Shown here piece after piece: positions 11,822 to 22,587 of a DNA stretch of 64,000 bases (the first letter of the stretch is position 1; each line of letters starts with the position of its first letter). Source of the DNA: Riptortus pedestris (lineage: Eukaryota > Arthropoda > Insecta > Hemiptera > Alydidae); contig CM032233.1 of NCBI GenBank assembly GCA_019009955.1, positions 96,171,001 through 96,235,000 of the forward strand, in the 5' to 3' direction. The notes under the pieces are model-generated. The model was not told where the DNA came from and did no database searches. It saw only the letters and a list, made by a program, of their open reading frames with translations. The translations under genes and the position numbers were made by a program.

Positions 11822-14800
11822 TAGATAGATAGATAGATAACTCACATGCTGTAAAACTCACATTGACTGCTATGCCAAAACACTAGCATCTGAATTTTTA
11901 AATTCAAAAATGACCTGTGTTTACATTTTTCTTTTTATTTCTTATTATGTCCCTATTGGATATAACTTTATAAAAATCTTGTAGATAATCTAGCATCATA
12001 ATTATATTATGCCAAAAATATTTTTTATTTCTTTTCTTTGTTCAGAAAATTATTTGAATTTTATCAACAATTTCATCATGTTTTCATTATCTGTAATTTT
12101 TATTTTAATCAATGTTGGGTAAAATATTAAAGAAGCTATTGTCTACTTTGGTTCACATTAGAAAGTTTAAGTATTTTTACTGAATTTATGATCTTGAAAG
12201 GTTTGAGGTACTGAGGATTAGGGCTCTCTGAATTAAACAATACATGGTTATACAGGGTCCCTATACTAGTGCATATTTCAACAGTCGAAGGATAGCTGAT
12301 CTATCTTTCCCATCACCTGATGATTCGTAATAAACATTTGTGAACTTTACATTTTTTAACAAGTTATGATGTTATCACCTTTTTGAATAAAACGAATGGG
12401 AGAGTCTTTGTTTTTACTTCAATTTATATTTTTTTTTGTAAAGTTTTATTACACTGAAGTCTCCAACTGAAAGGTATTTGCCATTTATTCTTCACGGATT
12501 TTTGGCATTGAACTAATTTCAATTGACCACTCAATTAGGTAATTGATCTTGGCTTACAAGGATAGTTTTTCTCTCAGTTGAGATTTCTCCAACATATGGT
12601 CCTAAATTCCCAAAAAAACAACCCTAAAAGTTTTCCTTCAGCTGATAGATTTTGGCTTTTAACAGTAATTTTTCTTCCAGTTGTCATGTCTCCATAGCAT
12701 TAGAGTTTACTGTTATACCCATGATCTATTAAGGGTAACAATATCAAGTAGAAACAAATCACTTTTTCTCATTATCATGCCATAAATTCCCCCCCCCCAA
12801 AAAAAATATTTTGTTACTTCTCTCCTGTCAGGACAAGAAACAGCTTTTCAAATCATCTTATACTATTGTCTGACATTTTGTAATATGCATATATTTCCAA
12901 TTCTACTCCTCATCAATAGTACTTGTCTGGTGTCAGATTGAGCGTTTTTTTTCCCCGAGGATTCTCAGCAAATAAATTGTATTTCCAATTGTCATTTATT
13001 TCAGAAAAGTCATGCCAGCAATATGTGCAACTAGTCAGCTCACAATTTAAAAATGTTTTGTACCTCCTCATGAGAAAAAAAAATAAGATAAGATTTACAT
13101 TATTATGTTTTGGACAATTATCAACATGCCCTTTGCTATCTTGACTCCATATATGAATTTTAATTCAAAACTTAAACTTATTATTAATGCTTAAAGGAAT
13201 GAATGAATAAATAATAAAAACTAGATTTAGAATTGTCTGTGGATTGTTTTCTTTCTGCATAACTACTAGTTTTAATTAACATATAGATTTTATTGCATAT
13301 ATATTTGTCCGTCTAGTATAATTTATTTACGCATGGCCTTATGTATTACTCATTTATTTTACTCTTCATCCAAATATACTGCCTTTGCAAAAGCATATTT
13401 GTAAGCATATTATTATTTCGGATAATAATAGTCATAAAACCTTTAGATTTATACATTTTTCCAGTTGTTATTTTGTCGTTTTCATAGCATCATTTTATAA
13501 GTAATTTATTTAAATTGATTTCAGAATCATGTCCTCCTGAAAAAACTAAATGTGGATTAGATTCAACTCATTGTTTTACTTACTCAAGTGAACATTGTGA
13601 TGGAATACTTCAGTGTCCTAGTGGTGAAGATGAAATGGGATGTAGTAAGTAGTTATTCTATTATTATTTAATTTTTTTGTTTTGTAATATATTTTGTTTG
13701 TAGAAACATTCCAAATACAATTGCTTAGGAGTATTTTGTAATTGTGCTTAAAAAAAACTTCCATCCTACTTTTTGATTCGTAATTATGTACAAAACACTA
13801 GCAGAGTCAAAACATTAATTAATTCTTCTTTAATTTTTTCAATTTCTCTTAAAAGATTCTAATGCTTTTTTTAAAATAAAAATAAAAAGTCTAACGTTTT
13901 TAATTTATTTTTTTACTTCTTTTATAATTTTTTTATTTTTGATATTTAAAATATTTGGCTTATCAATAACTGTAAATAAATAATTTATAGCAGAATACTA
14001 GCAACAGTAGCACCGGAGTGGCTAATAAGGCCCTGGGATGCAGAATTAAATGAATACAGTATAAAAAATGGGAACCATTGTCAAGATTTCTTGGAACCAA
14101 ACTGATACGAAATGTGTTTATTTCCATTAAATGTTAGCATAACATAATAGGATATGTCAAATAGTATGTTTTTTACAAACCATTTTCTAATATTATGTCA
14201 ATTAATTTCTTTACACATTATTGAATAACATTTATACTTATATAATACATTTGTTATAAATCACTTTCTATGAATACATATTTCTGTAGCCTCTACCTGG
14301 CAGGTAAGACACTATTAGTATACAGGAAAGCAGCCTTTGTTCAACCGTAGCGAAACACTGGTGGAGAAGGCCTCAAACTCATATATGAGTTTAGCGACCA
14401 CAGGGCATTGCAACTCTTGACTCATAATGAGTCCATTGTCCCCAAGTCACGATTTCTCTGACTCTTATAAGAGATGACCTTAGGAAAAGGGTTAATGAGA
14501 TTTTTTTAATGAATTTTAACATCAGTTTCAAGCCATTAGTGAGAAAAAATAAACTGTTTTACATCCTCCATATGGATGTGGGTACTACAGATGAGTTACA
14601 CATATCAAAATCCCAATGAATCTTGCCATTTAAATTCAAGTAGCCCATGAGGGAAAGTAGAATGTGATTTTAGTTCCATGAGGAATGTGTTTATTACTGG
14701 GTTGTTTAGAAGGTGTTACTGTAAATACAAATTACAAATAGTTAAAAGAAATGCTTTCATACTCTTACTCCTCTTCACCCTCAGGGAGGCACCTTACTTT

Positions 14801-17800
14801 GATAAACAAGTAATGAAGGTCTTAAGTTATCTCTCCAGTATTATAATAGAATAATTTAATTATTCTAAATATAAAATATTAAATATATTTTTGCAATGCA
14901 AATAAGTATCTCCATGATTTTGTGATTTGTACATACATTGAGTACATACTCCTATTATTGTAAGAAAAACCAAATTAGCTTTCCCCATAGAAAACACTGC
15001 TTGTACTTTTTCAATGTATCCCTAATTGAACAAGACTTAGTACTTGAAAAAATCGTATAGGAATGAGGAAAACGTAAGAATATTTTGGACACATGCATGG
15101 GTGTAGTTTTTCCTACTGTCTGTTTTAGCTTATTATCTGTTTTGAACTGAATGTTGATAAGGATAATAAGAGCTCCTAAAACTTTTTAATTTTAAAATTC
15201 AAGGTTTTTACTATAAAAGGTTTGGTTTATAAATAGGGAAATATATTTTTAGTATAATGAATTGTTTTAAGAGAAATAATCAACAGGTGAGTGTTTATTT
15301 GTACTTTTTTAAGTTAATTATTTTTATTAACAAGAATTTTATTAACAACACATCCTCTATGTAAGGTTAATTTTCATAGGTATGGATGATTCAAACGAGA
15401 ATAAAGATTTTATTGATGAAAAGGCTTCCAAAGACAATTGCGTTTACCAGACATTTTGGTGTGAAGGAAACAATGCCTGCAATATAAAAAATGAGCAAGA
15501 AGCATGTTTAAAGGTATTGTTTTGTTTGTTAAACTAATTTTAAGACCTAAGCTCACTACCTTTTCATTAATGTCTCAGGAGATTTTCATATGTGTATGAA
15601 GGTATCAGTGTGTCATATGAGCAATGAAGTCCATACATTTTAATCAAAACTTAAAAATCACAAATGATCTACCATACCAATACTAAACAAAGACAAATAT
15701 TTAACAGAATTATACCATCAACTTTCTACAAAACTCCCTGTAATGAGTCCACACATAAATTGTATAAAGAAATATACTCCTTTTTATGACATCATAGTGG
15801 TCAACCCTGAAAAAAATTACCCAATTTAACTTTGAAAAGCATAAGGGGGAGTAGCTTTACCATACTCTACTTTTCCAACCCCTGTCCCACTTTTACACAC
15901 CCTAGCAGTATGTCACAAAACATTAAAAATTAAAACATTTCTAATGCTAATTCTTTTCAAGTGCCCTCACTACTGCCTTTCTTCATATATCACATGATAA
16001 TTATAATTAGATAAGTGACAAGATAATGTTTTTAAGATTAGAGGCTCCGTGAAATATCTTATGGAGTACCCCAAGTTTTTTTTTATCTAGAGGGACAAGA
16101 TTTCTACAAACAGGAAGTTATAAATTTCGCTGAAAAAATGACTGCCAAAACAAGTCAACATACAGATTAACGATACTTGTCCCCTGTATAAAAACTGTTA
16201 GAAAACAACTTGGAATAAATGTGATAATCTTTTTTTCATTATCACAATATATCTGTAGTTTCATCTAATTATAGGATAAGATTTTCTGATCTGTTATGTA
16301 TGAAACTAACAATATGTTGATGTAAGAATGTTTTTAAGTTATTTATCATGAATTTAGCAGGTTAAAGCACCAAATAACACATTGTCCTATGACAAATAAA
16401 GTGGTTTAATTTTGTTGGTTTTATTTGTTCACCAGCCACTAGTTGAAATAAAATAAATTAATAACACAAAGAAACGAGTTCTTGAAAATCTGCAAACAGC
16501 AAAGTTCGGTCTAATCATTAGACGTGCTTAAATAACTGAAAATGCTCCTTTGGCTAACCACTAGACAAATCAAACACATGGGCACCAAAAAAAAAATGAA
16601 GGGATGCTGACCAAAAACTGTTTTTGACATTATTTTGTATTTTTTAATGAAGGTGGGGTAAGGACGTAGAATGGGAAATCAAGTATGTTTGTGAAGGAGT
16701 CTTAAATGCCAAAAAGATTATTAATAATAAAAATATGACTAATTTACAAAATATGGGAGTCAATAAAAGAATTATATGTAATAGTAATTTGTGTTAAAAT
16801 TTATATCCTGAGCCCATATAAAGTCAAATAAAAATAATATTAACATAAGAAAACATATTTGGTTTGATATTATTTGATCCTTTAAAGCTTAAATTTAAAA
16901 ATAAAATAAAAGTTGGGAGTTTCCTTTTTACTTTTGCATGTATCAACTAAAACACATTAGATTTCTTTCTAGCATTTATTATTTTCCTTTTGAATTTTCT
17001 GATTTAGTTGAAGGATTAAATATTCATTTCTATACCATCAACTTCCACCAGAGTTTTCTATTTTGTATCAAGTTCTTTTTGAGTTTAATTATTTTTCTGA
17101 TTTAACAGAACTCAGTTGTTAGCGCAACAATAATGGGATGCCTCTTCTGCGCACTTTTTCTGGTTATTGCCATGATGTGTGGGCTCAGAATGTATACTAT
17201 GAACACTGAGAACAGTGGAAATTATAGATTCCAGTTTCCTCCTCATATTGCTTCAAGACTCAGGTAGATACTATACCTAATATTTTACCTAGCTAATATT
17301 TTTAGTCCTAATAATTGTGCTTTCTTTATCATATATATGTATGCTCTCTCCTTATATGTATATATCTGCATTAGTAGAGTTTATTCTTAAAGTTAGGGAA
17401 AGGACTAGCTCTAGTGAGTAAAACTACTATACCGCCATACTAGAGGTACCAGGTTCATAACCAAAGATTGGACACTAAATTTTATTTAGTTGTGTTACCA
17501 AGCTTTGACATTGAACTTCTGTCTGTTCCTGAAGTACCTTCTGAACATCATGATGGAATTTAGCAGCTACTTGAATGAGCAAGTAGTGATCTTTGGTTGG
17601 CAATGCCATCACAATTGGGCAGGGAACGGAATCTGAATGATTGACCCGCAAAAGCTCTCGGCCTTCAATGGTTGTTTAGCTCAAGAATTTAATGTTCCAT
17701 TTATAAAATTAATTTTGTTCTTAATATGTCCATGTTAAATGAACTTAGTTTTAATAATCAACCTTGAGGTATCATATACATGAGCAACATAGTTAATAAA

Positions 17801-18336
17801 GCCATTTTATATAATTTAAAGTCTTTTAATTCTTTTAAGAAATTATCTTATTCTTTTTCATTTGTGCTTGTACTGTTTCACTGATGTACTACAAAAACAC
17901 ACATACCAATTTTTTGTCGTAATAAGGTTCAATAATTTAAAAAGTATGGCATGAATTTTATATAATTCAAAGGAGGGTTGGATGCACCTATGAAAAAAAA
18001 ATATTACATAATATATTCTTTTTCAGTTTGACACGATATATATCTCTTCCTGAACTAATTGATGATGACTTCTTTCATCGAGAACCTCCACCATCATATT
18101 CAATTGCAGTTGGTCAGCCAAATTGTATCTCAGAAACCATTTCATCACAGAGTGAGAGAAGAAGAAATCGCTCCGCTTGGAGGCAGCAACAGTCAGGAAC
18201 TCCATTGGTTAAACCTCCTACTCCTCCTCCTAGTAGTGATACTTCAAATCAGAGTTCCCCTAGTCGAGACAGTATAACTTCATCTTCTTACCTCTCTAAT
18301 GATGAAAATATTCAACTTGTTTGTCCAGAAAACTAA
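4478..18336 (+). CDS. Culd: Culd-like CUB/LDLa single-pass membrane protein (7 exons)
   Basis: Joined exons 4478-4529, 4615-4774, 11224-11462, 13525-13644, 15380-15513, 17109-17263 and 18027-18336 give 1170 nt, 389 residues, with every phase matching and GT-AG introns. Seen in order: signal peptide (1-18), CUB domain (29-148, with C29, the GTIQSPNYP signature, C56-x-W58), LDLa repeat (153-190, six cysteines and the CDGxxQCxxGEDE calcium loop), a cysteine-bearing stalk (about 208-234), a membrane helix (about 237-263) and a cytoplasmic tail with PPPSY (307-311) and a proline/serine-rich end. The architecture fits Drosophila Culd, known to act in rhodopsin endocytic trafficking, and the tail resembles that of vertebrate LRP3/10/12 (also PPSY). 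The PPxY motif suggests binding of Nedd4-type WW ligases (inference). Neto is less likely because it has two CUB domains. An upstream non-coding exon is possible. Confidence 0.8.
4615..4774 (+). CDS. Culd: Culd-like exon 2, first half of CUB domain
   Basis: Acceptor TTGGTTTAG|G, donor GT|GTAAGC. It encodes residues 18-70, with the CUB start at C29, the SPNYP motif (43-47) and C56-x-W58. Overlapping sequons N52-S-T and N55-C-T would be extracellular glycosylation sites. Confidence 0.85.
5583..5637. repeat. Short inverted repeat (hairpin) in Culd-like intron 2
   Basis: The arms TAGTGAAGGAAAAGT (5583-5597) and ACTTTCCTTCACTA (5624-5637) pair with one bulge around an AT-rich 26-nt loop. It may be a remnant of a small MITE. 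Confidence 0.5.
6083..6134 (+). repeat. Poly(A) tract, about 52 nt
   Basis: An uninterrupted A run in Culd-like intron 2. It could be the tail of a retroposed copy, but I recognise no SINE or gene sequence just 5' of it. Confidence 0.8.
7807..8817 (+). mobile_element. Non-autonomous Helitron, copy 1
   Basis: It begins TC followed by (TA)n (7809-7858) and ends with the GC hairpin CCCGAGCGAAGCCGGG, then TATCTGAG and CTAG. The host bases are A at 7806 and T at 8818, matching the known Helitron rule of insertion between A and T. Inside, a block containing CATAACAAAAGTTGTTTA and AGGAGTGGGGGTTATA repeats about twice with a period near 300 bp. It encodes no Rep/helicase and is 1011 bp long. It sits in Culd-like intron 2. 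Confidence 0.8.
10040..10470 (-). pseudogene. Decayed protein-coding fragment, unrecognised
   Basis: The reverse strand at about 10055-10280 reads a stop-free, strongly charged stretch ending with MAGDGVVVK and a stop; it includes KLGTYEKVIKLDDDEHSIRD. Further 5' on the same strand come DLTQSISPEQRKTF and IFSHKTPEKERRKE, broken by stops and frame changes. The composition (acidic and lysine-rich, high complexity) is unlike the AT-rich intron around it. I do not recognise the family; an old transposase or retrocopy is possible. Confidence 0.4.
11224..11462 (+). CDS. Culd: Culd-like exon 3, second half of CUB domain
   Basis: Acceptor TTATTACAG, donor CTG|GTATGT. It encodes residues 71-150 with five cysteines and ends in the CUB-typical GFSLSYYIQPFQ strand. 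Confidence 0.88.
11766..11839. repeat. Microsatellite (TA)n followed by (GATA)n
   Basis: About 54 nt of TA followed by five GATA units, in Culd-like intron 3. Confidence 0.95.
13525..13644 (+). CDS. Culd: Culd-like exon 4, LDLa repeat
   Basis: Acceptor TTGATTTCAG, donor A|GTAAGT. It encodes residues 151-190. Six cysteines (153, 160, 167, 175, 181, 190) and the acidic CDG...GEDEMGC calcium loop identify a complete LDL-receptor class A repeat on one exon, as is usual for the family. Confidence 0.92.
15380..15513 (+). CDS. Culd: Culd-like exon 5, juxtamembrane stalk
   Basis: Acceptor TTTTCATAG, donor AAG|GTATTG. It encodes residues 191-235, an acidic stretch followed by NCVYQTFWCEGNNAC and a fourth cysteine, probably a small disulfide-bonded stalk. 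Confidence 0.82.
17109..17263 (+). CDS. Culd: Culd-like exon 6, membrane helix
   Basis: Acceptor TTTAACAG, donor CAG|GTAGAT. It encodes residues 236-286. The run SVVSATIMGCLFCALFLVIA followed by MMCG and R262 is a single transmembrane helix with a basic inner flank. Confidence 0.88.
17404..17690 (+). mobile_element. tRNA-derived SINE-like repeat in Culd-like intron 6
   Basis: An A-box-like TAGCTCTAGTGAG and a B-box-like AGGTTCATAACC lie about 45 nt apart, followed by GATTGGACACTAAATTTTAT and, further on, AGCAAGTAGTGAT. The same two blocks follow a similar head at 57205-57420, so the two are copies of one SINE family. Ends are approximate. Confidence 0.55.
18027..18336 (+). CDS. Culd: Culd-like exon 7, cytoplasmic tail and stop
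   Basis: Acceptor TTTTTCAG. It encodes residues 287-389 and stops at TAA 18334-18336. The tail has PELIDDDFF, then EPPPSY (PPxY), then Ser/Pro-rich sequence. The order basic linker, acidic patch, PPSY resembles LRP3/10/12 tails. Confidence 0.9.
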
Positions 18337-18867
18337 AATTTTATGTAAACGTGGCTGGATTATTATGTTTTATTTTTCTTATTTATTTTTGTAATGAATT
18401 CTGTTATATTTCCATTAATGTGAAAATATGTGTGCATTAATATCAATAATTACATGTTTGTCACATCTCAAGTATGCTTTGTATTTTAAGAAACAGTGAG
18501 ATAACAACTTATTCTGACTTATTTATTCAAACCTTCAGCTTTAAATAATATCTTCAGGTGTGGGATTAGTGTATTAAATTGAGTAGATGATAAGTTATCT
18601 ACCACAGGCAAAGAAGGAATGTGTGTGCGAGTGCTCATACACCTATTTCACCTGTGCATGTATATATTTCCTCTTTTTTTGGTTGAACATGCGAGTTTAT
18701 CATGGTAAGTAATGAACTAACATCAAGCAGTTTTTCTGAAGATAAAATCTAGCAGAGTCAAAGATCTCACTGAACATCCACTTGGCCTAGTGCCAAGACT
18801 AGAGTGCTCTCTGAACTCTCTAGAAGTGGTCAACTGAAATTATTACTTTTTAACCATTTCATGCAAA

Positions 18868-18873
18868 AATAAA
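18868..18873 (+). terminator. Candidate polyadenylation signal of the Culd-like gene
   Basis: AATAAA lies 532 nt after the stop codon, the first canonical signal I found on this strand. Confidence 0.4.
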
Positions 18874-20180
18874 GATTAATCTGCTAATGGCTGAATGGGG
18901 ATGGGGGAGGGGTTAAAGGGGTGCGAATTAACAATTTGTAATATCTCAGTTATTTGATATTGATATTTTGATTAAAAAATTGTGTGTGAGCTATCATAGT
19001 TATTATGAACCAGATTAGAAAATTTTATATGAGCAATCGTATTGCAAATTTTATAATGCTGAGAAATATGGTTGTAATAACCCACATAGTCATCTGAACC
19101 CATCCATTTTGTCTCTCACTCACAGATCTGTAGCTATTTACTCAACTACACACTGAAGCAACTTAAAGACTAGACAACTGTATAATGTCAAATTTATACA
19201 ATGTAAAATAAGAAAATAAATAAATTGAAAATCAAGTTCCATTCCAGCATAGGAGGAAAAAGAAATTGTTTTCGATAATGCTGCTGTTTCACCACACACT
19301 GAGAAAAATTGAAAAGTATCAGTGTAGAATCCATAGAGGAAAGAACACCACTGACCCAATCATCACTTGAAAAAAAAAAACTATTGAGTATAAGATCAAT
19401 ATATACTATGTATTTGCCTATTTTTTAGCAAACTAATCCTATAAAATGGACAATACTTACGATATATTAGAAAGATAAACTGGTGTACGTGATCTAGCCA
19501 TGAAAAATGCAATTAGAGAGTTGAGAATTCAGACTAGTGGAACAGTACTTACTGTAATAGACTCACCAAAGTACTCGGACTTATTCATCAGTAATGAAAT
19601 ATTGGGCTTGTATATTGACTAAGACAAAGTATATTTTTATCGGGTATTTACACCCAGTAAATGACATAGCTCAAGTTATTTAAGTTTTTCTTTACTCAGG
19701 ACAGGTCATATAGTGTCTGCATGGAGTGCAAATGAGCACGGAAATCTTGACCACAAATAAATGGAATAAGGAGGAATAGTTACTCTAAAGTGTACAGCAA
19801 GAACATATCTGACACTGATGTCAATTTCTACTTAATAGAAGCTCAATATAGAGAAAAAATGAAGAAATGGTAGAGCAGGCCAGGACTTAACTTTGTAGGC
19901 CGTCTTCAGTTAGTAAGTATAACACAAGAAATTAACAAATAAACATTTAGCATTTATTATAATACACTAGAGAAGAAATTTAAGTTTTAACTTTCTTTTT
20001 TTTTTGAGACATTACCTGGAGTGACCTGACTAGTGCATTCTCCCTGAAAACACCCCTGGTATTGATGTTGTGAATTCCTTTGTGGCTTTTTATTTACTGT
20101 CAAAGCCTACATAGTATTTGAAGCAGATCCTTTAAACCACACTTAATTTAACTGTAGGAACCTTTAAGCTTTAATCAAAA
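18874..20180. other. Intergenic, no gene seen
   Basis: AT-rich, with only short chance ORFs. No conserved protein motif or RNA gene was recognised. Confidence 0.4.
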
Positions 20181-20199
20181 CTGTGACTTGATTAAAACC

Positions 20200-20860
20200 C
20201 TATTTTAATTAACTCTCAGCTCAAGTTGTTCAGTATGTGAACTTGATCGTAGTTTCTTCTCTCCTTGACCATACTGCAAAACCAACCACTACACCTGTTA
20301 CCTCAATAACTATTCCTAAATCTAAATGCTCATTATGTGATTCATATAATGACAAATCTTATTCTTCAATCATTAAGAAAACTCCCCACCATAGACTTCA
20401 ACTAATGAAAATTCACTAATGCTTTGCTTTGCTTACTTTATATACTATACTCACCCTTATTGAAAATGTCAAATAAAATAACTCACAAGTAATGTGATGC
20501 AAACATCTTAACCTTTTACATTTTGAAACATGGTTAGATTCAACCAAAATTTCACCTTCATTAACAGCATCTCAATTATCAAATGCAGGTTTGTCAGCTA
20601 ATCCTACTGCTCAAGGCAAGGTGCCCTTACCCTCTCAAAGCAAGTCATAATTGCAATCAAGTCACTATTTGTGTAATTTTTAATGAATTCGAGTTATAGT
20701 TACTGATACTTATGGCTACTTGTCTGATTAGATTCCAGATGATAATTATGTCACGGGACGTGCAGTTCTGGATATTGCTTCCACCATACAGATACTCCCA
20801 AAAAGTGAAACTAAAACATGATATTTTTCAGCATATTATGTTCGTGGCATAACTACAGAG
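20200..20860 (+). pseudogene. Decayed BEL/Pao-like retrotransposon Gag-protease fragment
   Basis: The forward translation has KCSLCDSYNDKSY, then HHRLQLMKIH followed by a stop and CFALL, then CKHLNLLHFET, and further on GYLSD, a stop, and TGRAVLDIASTIQIL. This order resembles the BEL/Pao Gag zinc-knuckle region (C-x2-C, a CF motif, C-x-x-x-x-LLHFE) followed by the protease core in which RALLDSAS is typical. Several stops show that it is dead. The call rests on motif order, not on an alignment. Confidence 0.5.
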
Positions 20861-22133
20861 TATTTAGTCTTTTTTTTTTTTTTTTAGTTGTATTGTGAAG
20901 ATAGGCTGATTTTCTTGGCCCCTCAATGAGATGATCACAGTTGTTTGAGATAAGTAGACCAAATTGCTCAAGTTGTGGTCATTCATTCTGATTGAAATTT
21001 GGACACTTCTATAACTAAGAACATATATATGTAGAAATAAAGAATATTAGAGAAAAATTGTCCTTTGTCTCAACATCCCACTTAATAGGTTCATTAATGA
21101 GCGAAAAATCAGGTTGGGTGAGGAGGCGAAATACACAATGGTGAATTTCCCCATTTATTCAAGATTTAAACCAAATTAGAATAGAATATTAGTTGTATTT
21201 TAAAGAAAAATAAGCTACAATCTACGTTCTGGTGACATTTCGGCCTATTTCTTAAAAAATCAACTGACTTACTTTAATATTCCTTTAAAAAGTTGAAATT
21301 CCGTTTAATTCTGCTATTATGCCAATACTGTATCCATTAAATCAATATGAGTAAATAATGTCTTTTTTGTTTAATTTGGGTCCTTAAAATCCCTATACAG
21401 AAGTTTTATAATATTTATATTATAAAGTAAACCATGATGTTAGTGAATATAAGAAAAGAGGTAATGGATAAAACCATGAGAGTGAAAATGAGGAAGGTTT
21501 GCATAGTACAAAAACTAAATAATTCTAATTAACAAGTAGGTTAATAGAAACAAGCTGGGAACTTATATGAGGAACAATTGGACCTAAATTTTAAAATATA
21601 AACCATAAAAGATTACTGTCAATGTTAAAATAGAATAGGGATTTTCTATAATATTGAAGGTAATAGAACAAGCCCAGCTATGGGTAGGTATCTCAGACTA
21701 ACATTGGAGTAAACTGTATTTCTTGGTTAAGGGTGAATGTAAAGTGAAGGGTGAGTGCAATGAAATTAGTGATATCATTGAAAAGTTGGGATCTACAATC
21801 CAAATTTTTAATTCGGTAAAATAAGAAGAGAACTAAAGGAAAAAAATCAATGCATCACGCTCATTTTAACTTGGTTTTGAATTCCACTGAGATCACTATT
21901 CTAAAATCATCAAAAACAATAAGAATTAAGGGACCAGAGATGAAGGGAAAGTAGGAGATGACCTCTTTGAATCATATAAGAGTGGAAATAAAATTATTTT
22001 GTTGAGAAGGTCAGTGGTCCAAACATTAAAAAATCGAACAGCCATTAAATATGTCTTTCCAAATATATTTATAAAATTTCATGCCCTATTGAGCCCAGAA
22101 AAGAAGGAACAAAAAATAAAAAAAGATGACTGT

Positions 22134-22467
22134 TAATATTTATTATAAATTCATTAAGCATCAACAACAAATTATAACTTGTGTACTTTAAGTTTACAGA
22201 AGAATTAATAAGATCTCAAAGAAAATAAGATCTCCAATACCTAAACTAATTAAATTAAGATACATATAAAAAAGACATGAATTTAATTTTATCAGATATG
22301 TAATATTTATTATGAATTCATTTGTCTTCAACAAAAAAATTAACTTGTATACTTTAATTTTACAGAAGTATTGATAAAAAAGCACAAAGAAAATAAGGTC
22401 TTTGATATGTAAACTAATCAAATTAAGATATATAAAAAACATGAATTTAATTTAATTTTCATCACTA
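22134..22467. repeat. Tandem duplication, unit 167 bp, two copies
   Basis: Copy 1 (22134-22300) and copy 2 (22301-22467) both start TAATATTTATTAT and share CAGAAGNATTNATAA, AAGAAAATAAG and ACATGAATTTAATT at the same spacing. The array lies about 120 bp beyond the Rpn3 stop codon and may form part of its 3' untranslated region. The 82-codon ORF across it is a by-product. Confidence 0.85.
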
Positions 22468-22587
22468 AATAAATTGATAGGAATTCATCATATTTAACAG
22501 TACCTCCAGAGTATACAAAATTGCATATATACAAGCAGAAAAAATTATACTTCATAAAGTATAATTATTAATAAGGACATGAAATTT

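Noticed and set aside
16500..16600. Reverse-strand TCTAGTGGTTAGCC, resembling a tRNA A box
   Set aside because: No B box or acceptor stem follows, so it is too weak.
18741..18840. tRNA-like A box (TTGGCCTAGTGCCAAGACTAG)
   Set aside because: No matching B box at the right distance and no cloverleaf; not called as tRNA or SINE.
22194..22442. 82-codon reverse-strand ORF
   Set aside because: It runs across the 167-bp tandem duplication and repeats itself; its composition is random AT-rich sequence.
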